Assembly: GCA_963582065.1 (NCBI GenBank)
Contig: CAUZRQ010000018.1
Span: 5,035-69,034, forward strand
Direction of reading: 5' to 3'
DNA length: 64,000 nucleotides
Source: UBA8437 sp963582065
GTDB taxonomy: Bacteria; Planctomycetota; Planctomycetia; Planctomycetales; Planctomycetaceae
Part shown: in pieces, positions 1 to 8,738 of the stretch
Position numbering within the stretch: position 1 is the first letter of the stretch
How the letters are laid out: each line of letters starts with the position of its first letter
Program-made: the position numbers and the translations under genes
Notes under the pieces: model-generated
Database searches by the model: none
The model's input: the letters and a program-made list of their open reading frames with translations, nothing else
Told to the model about the DNA's origin: nothing

Positions 1-1
1 T

Positions 2-2521
2 CGCACCACGCTCGAAGCCCCCGCCGCCAGATCGCTCGCCCCCGACATCCCCGAGGAACTCGACACCGTCATCACCCGCATGCTGCGACGAGATGTCGCG
101 GAACGGTTTCAGGATCCTCGAGAGCTCGCGGAAGCCCTCGGTCGGTTCGCCAATCCGCCGTCGAGGTTCGAGGTCGAAAAGACCCCGTCTGTCGAACCGG
201 CCACGTCACTGACATGGACCGACGCCACCGATCAGCCGACCCAGGTTGCCGGAGCCAGTCTCGACCAGTTCCTCGACTCGGTCAGGCCGTCGGTTTCGGT
301 TGAGACAACCGGCGGGGCGGCAACCGATGTGCCACCTGTCCGTCGGTACGCACCGATCGCCGGCGTGGTGGTTGCGGTGCTGGCGTTGGTCGCGGTCTGG
401 CGGATGTTCTCCGCGCCCGGTCGGCCGCCGGCCGACCCGTCGGTCACGGCCGTCGGTCAGCCGGTTGACCCGTCGAGTGTCGTCAGGCACCCCGAGCAGT
501 CGATCGACGAAGAGCAGCCGTTCGAACTGGACCTGCTGGGACCCTCGCATCCGTTGGCCGGCCAACTGGAGGACCCGCAGCTGGAGTTCCGTGTCCGTCC
601 CGGTGGTCCCGACGGCGTGTCGGTCGATCGTCGTGGACGGTTGACGTGGACTCCGGACGAGGGCCAGGGGCCGGGGCGACACACGGTTGTTGTCGAAAGC
701 CGCTCCGCGGCCGGGGCCGACTGGCATGCGGCGGCCGAGGCGGTGCTGCGGGTCCGCGAGGTCGACCGCCCGCCGCACCTGGAATCCCCGGGACGACACG
801 AGATCGACGAGTTGAAGGAACTCGAGATCCGCTTGGCCGCGACCGATCCCGACCGTCCCGCCAATCTCATCGAGTACACGCTGGGCAACGATGCTCCCAA
901 GGGAATGGTCGTCGATCGCCGCACCGGCCGGTTGACCTGGACACCGACCGAGGCCCAGGGGCCGGGGGAATTTCAGGTCACCGTGCAGGCGACGGCCTAC
1001 GATTCGGAGGTGATCGATCCGGTGCGTCAGCGGGTCGAGTCGACGCTTGTGGTGAGCGTGGCCGAGGTGGATCAGCCGCCCCGGTTGCGGGTGATCCCGT
1101 CGCTGTCGATGCGAGTCGGTCAGCGTCTGCAATTGCGGGTCCGCGCCGACGATCTCGACGAGCCCCCCGGAGCGGTCCGCTTCAGTCTCCAGGGCCAGGT
1201 TCCCGCCGGGGCCTCGATCAATCCCACCACCGGAATTTTCTCGTGGGCCCCGCGGAAATCACATGCTCGGGCGTGGCGGTTCCGGATCCGTGCCGCTTCG
1301 GCCGAGAACGACGAGTTGTTCAACGAGGGCTTGTTGCTGCTCAACGTACGGCCGCCACGAGTGACATCCCGGGGCGAAGCTGTTCCGACCGTTGCGGACC
1401 GCACTGCGGCGACCGCCGATGTACGTGACGTCTACAGGCCGTTGCTCTCACAGGCTCGCACGCCGCTGGCGCGTTCGCGGTTGGCCATGGACATCGTCGA
1501 ACAGGCCCGCGAGACCGGCGATTCGGCCCGAGCCCACGCCCTGTTCGAGTTGGCTCACCAGACCGCGCTGCGGGCCCGCCAGACGGCGGTGGCCCTGGAG
1601 GTCGTCCGGGCGTGGCGGCAGCGGTTCCAGATCGACCTGGTCGCCAACACGTTGATGTCCTTCAAGGTGCTCAACCTCAAGGATCTCGATTCCGCCATAC
1701 GGAATGAGATCAGCGAGGAGGCGTTGCGGGCGTTCGTTCCGGCGGTCAACGCCGGGCGGCTTGCCGAGGCCGGGCAGTTGCTGGGACACGCCCTCGGATC
1801 GGTTCGGGGAGACCCCGGCGAGATGGCTCGGCTCAAGAACGCCACGGGATTGCTCGAACAGATCTCGGCCGAGAACACCGGCGAGGCGGAGCAGAAGCTG
1901 AAACTGACTCCCAAGGGCAAAGTCGCCCTGGGCGGCCTGGACAAGTTGCTCAAGCGGATCCGTTTTGCCCCCCTGTTTCGTGATGCGGCGAAACTGAGTT
2001 TCGTGCAGCACAGCGGCGACGACCTGGAAGATCTCGGCCGTTCACTGTGGGTTATCTCCGGTGGCGACATCCGGCTCGAGACTCCCGCCCGGGCCGGGGC
2101 CAGCGGTTTCTGGGACAAGTCGGCTCCGTTGAAGAACTTCCGTCTGCGGGCGCGACTGTCGGCTGACACCACCACGGGATCGTTGTTGATCGGCGGTCCG
2201 GCCAGTGGGCGGTTCGATGGACTTCAACTGGAATTCGCTCCCAGCCGCTTCTGCCAGCTCTATCACCGTGGCTCTCGGATGGCCGTCGCCAGCCCGAAAC
2301 GGACGCCCCCACGAAGCCCGCTCGGGTGGGACCGGCTGGAACTGTTCGTCCGAGACGGTCACGTCATTGTGCGGCTCAACGGCCAGGCACTGGTCGATTC
2401 GGACGTCCCCGGGATGCTCGACGGGTTTCTCGGCCTGGATGCCCGATTGCTGCCGGACGGTCAGCCGGTGGCGCGGTTGAGACTGCTCCGGGTGCGGGTT
2501 CGGGTGGAGCAGGAGCGCTAG
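2..2521 (+). CDS. Serine/threonine protein kinase with extracellular putative-Ig domains, C-terminal part (cut by left edge)
   Basis: The reading frame is open to the left edge, and the first about 45 codons read as the end of a eukaryotic-type Ser/Thr kinase domain: PEELDTVITRMLRRD, then ERFQDPRELAEAL, the usual subdomain XI. The ATG at 80 is therefore internal. Counting from that Met, one membrane segment lies at about residues 90-111. It is followed by three repeats resembling putative Ig (He_PIG) domains, each with a core like VDRRGRLTWTP or INPTTGIFSWAP. A helical stretch follows at about 455-640, then a C-terminal jelly-roll (DUF1080/LamG-like) domain at about 655-810. The arrangement suggests a membrane receptor kinase whose outer part binds a ligand or the envelope; the ligand is unknown. 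Its stop codon shares a CTAG with that of the convergent aminotransferase. Confidence 0.85.
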   Translation, partial: RTTLEAPAARSLAPDIPEELDTVITRMLRRDVAERFQDPRELAEALGRFANPPSRFEVEKTPSVEPATSLTWTDATDQPTQVAGASLDQFLDSVRPSVSVETTGGAATDVPPVRRYAPIAGVVVAVLALVAVWRMFSAPGRPPADPSVTAVGQPVDPSSVVRHPEQSIDEEQPFELDLLGPSHPLAGQLEDPQLEFRVRPGGPDGVSVDRRGRLTWTPDEGQGPGRHTVVVESRSAAGADWHAAAEAVLRVREVDRPPHLESPGRHEIDELKELEIRLAATDPDRPANLIEYTLGNDAPKGMVVDRRTGRLTWTPTEAQGPGEFQVTVQATAYDSEVIDPVRQRVESTLVVSVAEVDQPPRLRVIPSLSMRVGQRLQLRVRADDLDEPPGAVRFSLQGQVPAGASINPTTGIFSWAPRKSHARAWRFRIRAASAENDELFNEGLLLLNVRPPRVTSRGEAVPTVADRTAATADVRDVYRPLLSQARTPLARSRLAMDIVEQARETGDSARAHALFELAHQTALRARQTAVALEVVRAWRQRFQIDLVANTLMSFKVLNLKDLDSAIRNEISEEALRAFVPAVNAGRLAEAGQLLGHALGSVRGDPGEMARLKNATGLLEQISAENTGEAEQKLKLTPKGKVALGGLDKLLKRIRFAPLFRDAAKLSFVQHSGDDLEDLGRSLWVISGGDIRLETPARAGASGFWDKSAPLKNFRLRARLSADTTTGSLLIGGPASGRFDGLQLEFAPSRFCQLYHRGSRMAVASPKRTPPRSPLGWDRLELFVRDGHVIVRLNGQALVDSDVPGMLDGFLGLDARLLPDGQPVARLRLLRVRVRVEQER

Positions 2522-3651
2522 GGCTGCCTGGCCAACTCGATCAGCAGGTCCGCTCCCGCCTCCAGCGTCTGGTCGTCGACGGCAAACGACACGCGGATGT
2601 GAGAGTCGCTGCGGCTGAAGACCGATCCGGGGACGATCAGCAGTCCGCGCTCGATCGCCCGGTGTACGAAGTCGGTTCCGTTCCCGCCGGGCGTTTCCAG
2701 GAACAGGTAGAAAGCACCAGCACCGCCGCCGACTTCGAAGTGTCCCGAGAGCCGTTCGACCAGGCGATCCCGTTTCCTGCGGTAGTCGTCGACGTGCTCG
2801 CTGATGTCGACCCCCAGTGCGGTCACCCCCGCCCACTGCACCGGGTGGGGTGCACAGACGAAGGTGAACTGCTGCAACTTGATCATCTGCTCGATGATCT
2901 CTTCGGGGCCGTGGGCGAAACCGAGTCGCCAGCCGGTCATCGAGTGCGACTTGCTGAACCCGTCGATCACCAGCGTCGCGGGGTTGGTCGATGCCGGTGA
3001 ATGAAACGGCCGGTCATAGCAGAATCGGCTGTAGATCTCGTCGCTGATCAACGCGACGTCGTTTTCGCCGGCCAGCCGGGCCAGCGCATCGATTGTCCCG
3101 GGGTCGTCCATGGCCCCGGTGGGGTTGCCCGGCGAGTTGTAGACGATGGCCTTGGTGCGGTCGGTGATCGCGGCAGCGACGCGGTCGACGTCGACACGAA
3201 AGTCGGGGTAGGTGTCGACGGTGACGGCGGTGCCGCCGGCCAGGGTGACCAGGTGCTGGTACATCATGAAGCCGGGGTCGAAAAGGATCACCTCGTCACC
3301 CGGCTCGACCATGCAGCACAGTGCCAGCACCAGTCCGCCGCTGGTGCCACTGGTGACCATCACGTGGCGGTTGTCGTGCTGGTAGCGTGAGTCGATCCTC
3401 TGCTGCAGGGCCTCGCGAAGCGGCGGGATGCCCGGCGAAGGGCTGTAGCCGTTGTGTCCATCCTCGACCGCGTTGGCCAGGGCGCGTCGGACCGGCTCGG
3501 GGGTCGGGAAGTGAGGTTGCCCGATGCTGAGGTCGATCGTCTGGTCCAATCCGGCAGCGAGGTCGAAGATGCGACGAATGCCCGACGCATCGATGTGGTG
3601 CATGCGGTCGGCGATCCAGCTGCCGGGGCCGAGGTGGTCTGGTTGGGGCAT
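2518..3651 (-). CDS. Pyridoxal-phosphate aminotransferase, class I/II (aspartate aminotransferase-like)
   Basis: A 377-aa fold-type I aminotransferase, expected to be cytosolic. Visible residues are the NPTG loop (N176-G179), Asp204 in the DEIYS motif that contacts the pyridine nitrogen, Lys234 in FSKSHSMTGWRLG that forms the Schiff base, and Arg242. The length is normal for the family. The amino donor and product cannot be told from sequence; aspartate or a neutral amino acid are both possible. It starts with ATG, 16 bp after the stop of the phosphohexomutase-like gene, so the two are probably cotranscribed. Confidence 0.9.
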   Translation of the reverse strand: MPQPDHLGPGSWIADRMHHIDASGIRRIFDLAAGLDQTIDLSIGQPHFPTPEPVRRALANAVEDGHNGYSPSPGIPPLREALQQRIDSRYQHDNRHVMVTSGTSGGLVLALCCMVEPGDEVILFDPGFMMYQHLVTLAGGTAVTVDTYPDFRVDVDRVAAAITDRTKAIVYNSPGNPTGAMDDPGTIDALARLAGENDVALISDEIYSRFCYDRPFHSPASTNPATLVIDGFSKSHSMTGWRLGFAHGPEEIIEQMIKLQQFTFVCAPHPVQWAGVTALGVDISEHVDDYRRKRDRLVERLSGHFEVGGGAGAFYLFLETPGGNGTDFVHRAIERGLLIVPGSVFSRSDSHIRVSFAVDDQTLEAGADLLIELARQP

Positions 3652-3667
3652 GGCACCGGGTCGCGCG

Positions 3668-4957
3668 TCAGTCGCTGCGGGCGAGCAATTGGGACAGGGG
3701 GCGGTCGTGTCGATCGAGTGTCCGGAGCAGGTGGGCGACGACCAGCAGCCGGTCGTGGGTGGGAGCGTATTCGCTGCACCAGGTATTGCCGTTGTCGTCG
3801 AGACCGATCACGGCGTCGTGGTCTCGGAGGGCCTGCCAGGTGTCGGCACGGGAGGTGCCCGAGAACGACCGCGGTCGTCCCCCGAGTCGGCGGATGGTCG
3901 AGGCGATCTCGTCGGGATGACGCTGCGCCAACGCGACGGGTTGTCCGGGTTGGTCGGACAGGATCCCGGTGGCCAGCAGCACGAACAATGCGACCGGGTC
4001 GATCGCGGCTCCGGTCTCGTCGCAGAACCGGGCACCGTCCCGGTCGTTGCCCCAGGCGATTCCCACGTCGAAGGCAAAGCGGCCGGTCTGTCCGGAGATC
4101 TGGCGAGAGTGGTCGGTCGCGAGGGAATCGAGGTGGTGGAGAGTCCAGGGGAGCGGTTCGAGCAGCCGGTTCAACGAGTCCCGTTCCGGGCCATCCGGTG
4201 CGGACAGGCCGATCTCCAGCGGCCTTGAGGCGAGCAGGTGTCGCTTCAGCGTGGCCTGGTAGACCTCGCTGGCCTGAAACGATCGACGGCTGCCGGCTCG
4301 CCGCGTCGGTCGTGGATGTCGGTTTCGGGCGGCTGCTTCCCACGCGTCGAGTCCGGCTCCACGTGACAATGGTCGACCGCCTCCGGCGACGGCGTCGAGA
4401 CCGATCCATGACGGGGGGTGTCCGTCTCCGGTGACGCGGATCCCCGCGTCGGCCTCCAGGTGATCGACGGCGAAGCGGAAGCAGGCGTCGGTGACCGATC
4501 CGATCTCCAGGACCCGGCATCCCGAACGCACCAGTGCCGACAGCACTCCGGCCAGCAGATCCCGGGCGGCCGGCCGGGTGTCGTGACCGACAACGACGAC
4601 CGGTCCGGGCGTGCGGCGGGGTTCGGACAGAAGAGCCCGGGGGCGGTCCCGCCAGCACAACCAGGCCAGGGCGGCCCCCAGGCGATCGGCGTCTGTTCGG
4701 GTCAATTCGTTGCGGTGGACCCCTCGCACACCTTCTCCGGTGAACAACGTCGCCCGAGTCACCCGGTGACGGGTCCTCGCCAGCCGGTCGATCGTTTTCC
4801 CGGCCAACCCGCCGGTGTCGTCCCGATGGGGACACTCGCGGCACGCCGGGTAGAAGGTGGCCAGTCGCGAGAGATGGATGGATCGCGAGATCGGATGCGT
4901 GTGCCCAGGACAGGTGTACTCGAAGGACTCGACGATGACGGGGAATTCGGTTGTCAT
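3668..4957 (-). CDS. Degenerate phosphohexomutase-like protein with N-terminal zinc-ribbon-like motif
   Basis: A 429-aa protein with the outline of an alpha-D-phosphohexomutase (phosphoglucomutase/phosphomannomutase). GEGVRG (74-79) stands where family members have GTSGIRG, GHDTRP (124-129) where they have GRDTR, and GIRVTGDGHPP where they have a TASHNP loop. The catalytic phosphoserine is replaced, with Asp178 at the aligned position. The metal loop DGDADR is also eroded and reads GNDRDG. An N-terminal C16-x2-H19 ... C39-x2-C42 arrangement could bind zinc, and normal mutases lack it. The protein is therefore probably not a working mutase, but a sugar-phosphate-binding or regulatory relative. 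It is first in a two-gene leftward operon with the aminotransferase and divergent from holA. Confidence 0.65.
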   Translation of the reverse strand: MTTEFPVIVESFEYTCPGHTHPISRSIHLSRLATFYPACRECPHRDDTGGLAGKTIDRLARTRHRVTRATLFTGEGVRGVHRNELTRTDADRLGAALAWLCWRDRPRALLSEPRRTPGPVVVVGHDTRPAARDLLAGVLSALVRSGCRVLEIGSVTDACFRFAVDHLEADAGIRVTGDGHPPSWIGLDAVAGGGRPLSRGAGLDAWEAAARNRHPRPTRRAGSRRSFQASEVYQATLKRHLLASRPLEIGLSAPDGPERDSLNRLLEPLPWTLHHLDSLATDHSRQISGQTGRFAFDVGIAWGNDRDGARFCDETGAAIDPVALFVLLATGILSDQPGQPVALAQRHPDEIASTIRRLGGRPRSFSGTSRADTWQALRDHDAVIGLDDNGNTWCSEYAPTHDRLLVVAHLLRTLDRHDRPLSQLLARSD

Positions 4958-5033
4958 GGGAGTCGAACGTCTGATGTAATGGGTCCGCCCAGGCGCGGCC
5001 GGGCACTGTACTGGCTGTCAGGAAGACGGGTCA

Positions 5034-6044
5034 ATGCGAAAGCACGCTACCGAATTTGTGGGGGCGATCGACGGCCCGCAAGTGCCGCCGGTCGTGGTGT
5101 TGGTCGGTAACGAGGAGTTACTGGTCCGACAGAGTGCGGGGGCGATCGCTGGGGCCATCTTCGGAGATGATGCCGATGAGGGGCTGTCACGTCGCAACGG
5201 CGACGAGGTTCAGTGGCGGGACATTCGTGACGAATTGGCCACCGTCTCGATGTTCGCCTCGCAGCGAGTGGTGTTTGTGGAACGCGCGGACGAGTTCATC
5301 AAGAAGAACCGGGCGTCGTTGGAGGACTATGTCGCCAGTCCGGTCCGGAACAGCGTGCTGGTCCTGCAGCCGAAGTCGTTTCCCGGCAACACGAAGCTGG
5401 CCAAGGCGGTGGCGAAATCGGGTGCCGTGGTCGAATGCACCGAGTTGGTGGGCGGGGCGCTGGCCAAGTGGCTGGGGGCGACGGCCAAGGGGCAGCATGG
5501 CATCGAACTGACACGCGATGCAGCGGCCCTACTGGTCGAACTGGTCGGATCTCGGCTGTCGCAACTCGAGTCAGAACTGGCCAAGCTGGCCTCATGCTCG
5601 TCGGCGACCAGGATCGATGTCGAGGTCGTCAGGTCGCTGGTCGGGGGATGGCAGGTGCAGTCGACATTCGACATGCTGTCGGCGCTGCGTCAGGGTCGGA
5701 CCGGTCAGGCGCTGGTGGAATTCGGCCGTCTGTACGAGTCGGGTGAACCGTTGCCGAAGCTGATGGGTGGAGTGGCCTATGTCTACCGACGTCTGGCTCG
5801 TGCCACCGAGATGGCTCGCCAGGGCAAAAGCCTCAATGAGGCCCTCAAGGATGCCGGCGTGTTCTACAAGGAAATCGACGAGTCGAACCGGTACATGCGG
5901 CGGATCGGGCGGGACGCGGCCGAACAGATCCTCGGGCGGTTGCTGGCCGTCGACAAGGGACTGAAGGGGGCCGACGACGCCGGGCGGCTGCCCGATCATC
6001 TGCTGGTCGAGCGGCTGTTGGTCCAGTTGGCCGGGGCCGGCTAG
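5034..6044 (+). CDS. holA: DNA polymerase III subunit delta
   Basis: A 336-aa protein of normal HolA length. The delta subunit is the clamp-loader wrench that opens the beta sliding clamp for replication. The N-terminal region carries the delta pattern VVLVGNEELLVRQ, and the C-terminal helical collar contains FDMLSALRQG and VAYVYRRLARA, typical of the family. The ATG at 5034 follows GGAAG about 8 nt upstream. The gene is divergent from the phosphohexomutase-like gene and lies 91 bp upstream of smpB. Confidence 0.88.
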   Translation: MRKHATEFVGAIDGPQVPPVVVLVGNEELLVRQSAGAIAGAIFGDDADEGLSRRNGDEVQWRDIRDELATVSMFASQRVVFVERADEFIKKNRASLEDYVASPVRNSVLVLQPKSFPGNTKLAKAVAKSGAVVECTELVGGALAKWLGATAKGQHGIELTRDAAALLVELVGSRLSQLESELAKLASCSSATRIDVEVVRSLVGGWQVQSTFDMLSALRQGRTGQALVEFGRLYESGEPLPKLMGGVAYVYRRLARATEMARQGKSLNEALKDAGVFYKEIDESNRYMRRIGRDAAEQILGRLLAVDKGLKGADDAGRLPDHLLVERLLVQLAGAG

Positions 6045-6135
6045 GTTGGGGAGCGGATCGGGGCCACTGCGGCGTTGACCCCGGATTTTACGATCTCTTC
6101 CTTTGATGCCCTGACGGTGTAAGATTCTCTCGCGC

Positions 6136-6624
6136 ATGGCGAAGAAAAAGAAAACACGGACCGGTACGGTTGGTTCCGACTCCGGCCGGAAGATCGTCAC
6201 CCGCAACCGCAAGGCGCGACATACTTACGACGTGCTTGAAGAACTCGAGTGCGGAGTGGTGCTGACCGGGAGCGAGGTGAAGAGTATCCGGGACGGGAAG
6301 GTGTCGATCGACGAAGCCTATGCGAGGGTGACTGACGGAGAGCTCTGGTTGGTGGGGGCCCGGATCGCCGAATACCCCCAGGCCAACGTGATGAATCACG
6401 AGCCGGAACGCCGTCGCAAGCTGCTGGTTCACAAGAAACAACTGAAGAAATTCGCCGAGACGGCTACGCAGCAGGGATTGACCCTGGTGCCTCTGACGGT
6501 TCACTTCGTTCGCGGACGGGTCAAGATCGGCTTGGCGATGGCACGCGGACGGCGACTGTACGACAAGCGAGAGAAGTTGAAGGCCCGTAGCGCACGCGAG
6601 GAGATGCAGAACGCTGGACGGTAG
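6136..6624 (+). CDS. smpB: SsrA (tmRNA)-binding protein SmpB
   Basis: A 162-aa protein required for trans-translation: it carries tmRNA to stalled ribosomes. The family signatures are clear: NRKARHTYDVLEELECGVVL, GSEVKSIRDGKVSIDEAYA, the RRRKLL motif and LTLVPL. A basic C-terminal tail (about 138-162, KREKLKARSAREE) is the part that enters the mRNA channel. Length and order are canonical. The start is the ATG inside CGCGCATGGCG; no strong Shine-Dalgarno is visible. No tmRNA gene was recognised in this window. Confidence 0.96.
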   Translation: MAKKKKTRTGTVGSDSGRKIVTRNRKARHTYDVLEELECGVVLTGSEVKSIRDGKVSIDEAYARVTDGELWLVGARIAEYPQANVMNHEPERRRKLLVHKKQLKKFAETATQQGLTLVPLTVHFVRGRVKIGLAMARGRRLYDKREKLKARSAREEMQNAGR

Positions 6625-6646
6625 GACTGGGTGGCAGACGAATTGT

Positions 6647-6658
6647 CACCAGCTGGTG
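6647..6658. repeat. 12-bp perfect palindrome between smpB and the next gene
   Basis: CACCAGCTGGTG is a perfect 12-bp palindrome 23 bp after the smpB stop and about 60 bp before the next start. No T-run follows, so it is a poor terminator. It could be an operator, or chance. Confidence 0.3.
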
Positions 6659-6720
6659 GAATGCGTGTCCATCAAGCGGTAGATTGGTCTGCTCGGCGAA
6701 ACAAATAGGAGACGAGAGTC

Positions 6721-7836
6721 ATGAGTGATGGTCGCATTCCGTTGTCGGGCGGTTCCGGGGCCAGTGGTGGTGCGACGCCGGGTCCCGGCCAGTCGGGCGG
6801 GGACATTCCAGTTGGTTTGCCGATTGGTGCGGATCTCGAACCGGGTGGGAAACCGCCGGACGACGACGGCGTGTTGGACTTCGCCGCCGACGCCGCCACG
6901 GGCGCAGCCGGGTTCGTAGCCGACAAGGCCACCGACGCAGCCTCGGATGCAGCCAAGTGGACCGGGGGAAAATTGCGACGGCTGGTGGGGTTGCTTCTCA
7001 GAGGCCTTGTCGTGGTCTTTCTGCCAATTCCCGTAAAAGGCCTGGCAAAACAACAGCTCTCCTACACCTCACCACCCAGAGGTGAAAGTGGTAAACGTGA
7101 TAAACGTGGTGAACGTGGTGGTGCCCTGAGGTTCGTTCCACAGCAACCGCTGGTTGCGACCATGCACGTGATCTGGATCGGTTGGTTGGTGGGTGCCGGC
7201 ACGTTGTACAACCACTTGGTCGATGACCAAAACCTCCACTTGTCCGACTCGGTCATCAACGGCCTCGAATGGGTGTGGATCGGTGCGATCTGCCTGACGG
7301 TCCTGATGATGGGGCTGGATTTCGGCCGGGTCGCCTTCGGTTTCTTGATTGCGGTGACTGTCGTCGCTGTTCTCAGCGTGTTGTTGTATGAACAGGTTGG
7401 TGAAGTCGAGCTCGTGAAGCAGGTGGCAGAATCCCTGAAGAAGATTGACGTTGAACTGGGTTGGGGAGTTCCGATCATCGTTTCCGCGGTGCTTGGAGTT
7501 TCCATGATGATCTCAAGCACCTGGCAGCAGTTGAATGATCAGTGGGAAGTTGCTCATCAGGGGAACTTTCTCGAGCATGAGAACTTCGCCGCGAAGGACC
7601 TGACCATCCAGAAAGGGGCCAAGACGTTCATTCACAGCTGGCCCTGTTTGGTGAAACGCTTCCTGCTCTTCGGTTACGGTGAAATCGAGGTTCGTGATTC
7701 GCGGGGCCAGACGATGATTGCCGAGATCAAAGGCGTGATTGGGGCTTATTTTGTTTCGAACGAGCTGAAGAAACGGTTCCAGACCACCGATGTTGAGTTG
7801 GCCATCGTGGAGGAAGAAGAAGAGGAAGCGATTTGA
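6721..7836 (+). CDS. Membrane protein of unknown function with Gly/Pro-rich N-terminus and C-terminal PH-like region
   Basis: I do not recognise a named family for this 371-aa protein. Residues 1-50 are Gly/Pro-rich, and 55-80 is an alanine-rich amphipathic helix. Hydrophobic segments lie at about 88-104, 147-164, 183-222 (probably two) and 249-265. A 9-bp direct repeat (about 7090-7117) encodes the basic GKRDKRGERGG linker. The soluble tail from about 285 contains VKRFLLFGYGEIEVRDSRG, which resembles a small beta-rich PH-like domain, and ends in a run of glutamates. The start is supported by TAGGAGACGAG upstream. The stop overlaps the TTG start of the epimerase by one base, so the two may be coupled. 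Confidence 0.7.
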   Translation: MSDGRIPLSGGSGASGGATPGPGQSGGDIPVGLPIGADLEPGGKPPDDDGVLDFAADAATGAAGFVADKATDAASDAAKWTGGKLRRLVGLLLRGLVVVFLPIPVKGLAKQQLSYTSPPRGESGKRDKRGERGGALRFVPQQPLVATMHVIWIGWLVGAGTLYNHLVDDQNLHLSDSVINGLEWVWIGAICLTVLMMGLDFGRVAFGFLIAVTVVAVLSVLLYEQVGEVELVKQVAESLKKIDVELGWGVPIIVSAVLGVSMMISSTWQQLNDQWEVAHQGNFLEHENFAAKDLTIQKGAKTFIHSWPCLVKRFLLFGYGEIEVRDSRGQTMIAEIKGVIGAYFVSNELKKRFQTTDVELAIVEEEEEEAI

Positions 7837-8738
7837 GGTCGAGTTTGGCGGCCGGCGGCGTGGTGAGCCGGTCGCGGTGTCGCGGACTGGTGGTTGGCTG
7901 TGGGTACCTGGGCCGGCGCGTGGCCCGGTCGTGGCAGGACCGCGGTTGGGACGTGGCGGCGTTGACCCGCTCGAGCGAACGAGCCCAGGACCTGGAGCGG
8001 GCGGGTCTGGCAGCCTGCGTCGGAGACGTGACCGATCCCGATTCGCTGGCCGCATTGCCGGCTGCCGACGTGGCGCTGTTCGCCGTCGGCCGTGACCGCG
8101 AACAGACCTCGCAGACGACGCGCGAGATTTCTCTGGACGGCCTGCGGAACGTGATCGATGTGCTGGCCGACCGCGTCGATTGCTTCGTGTTCGTCTCCAG
8201 CACCGGTGTCTACGGCCATGCCGACGGTCAGTGGGTGGACGAGGACTCGGTGACTGAACCGTCCCGCGAGAACGGGCGGGTGCTGGTCGAGTCGGAGTCG
8301 GTCGTGCGGAGCCGGTTCGGCGACCGCGCCCGGGTGCTGAGACTGGCGGGGCTCTATGGACCCGGCCGGTTGATTTCTCGACGCGAGACACTAATGGCGG
8401 GGACGCCGTTTGGCGGTCGCCCCGATGCGTGGTTGAACCTGGTCCACGTCGACGACGCGGCGCGGGCGGTCGTGGCCGCGTCGACGGTCGAGCAGGACGG
8501 GACCTGGCTGGTCTGCGACGACAATCCGGTGCGTCGCGAAGAGTACTTCGGGCGGTTGGCCGAGTTGTTCGGAGCACCGGCACCGACGTTTGACCCCCAG
8601 CGTGGCGGGTCACGGATCGACGGCCTGGGCAAGCGGTGCCGGAACCTGCGGATGAAGAAGGAACTGGGTGTGCCGTTGCGTTATCCGAGCATCGAGGACG
8701 GTTTGCCGTCGGCGGTTGGCGAGGACTCCGGTTCCTAG
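7833..8738 (+). CDS. NAD-dependent epimerase/dehydratase (YeeZ-like SDR)
   Basis: A 301-aa extended short-chain dehydrogenase-like protein. The Rossmann nucleotide-binding motif is GCGYLGRR (canonical GxGxxG). FVFVSSTGVYG is the usual serine/tyrosine region, although Lys of the YxxxK pair is not obvious, as in YeeZ relatives. RLAGLYGPGR and NLVHVDDAARA match sugar-nucleotide epimerases. The TTG at 7833 overlaps the preceding stop; a GTG at 7860 is an alternative start closer to the Rossmann strand. The substrate is unknown. Confidence 0.8.
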   Translation: MRSSLAAGGVVSRSRCRGLVVGCGYLGRRVARSWQDRGWDVAALTRSSERAQDLERAGLAACVGDVTDPDSLAALPAADVALFAVGRDREQTSQTTREISLDGLRNVIDVLADRVDCFVFVSSTGVYGHADGQWVDEDSVTEPSRENGRVLVESESVVRSRFGDRARVLRLAGLYGPGRLISRRETLMAGTPFGGRPDAWLNLVHVDDAARAVVAASTVEQDGTWLVCDDNPVRREEYFGRLAELFGAPAPTFDPQRGGSRIDGLGKRCRNLRMKKELGVPLRYPSIEDGLPSAVGEDSGS

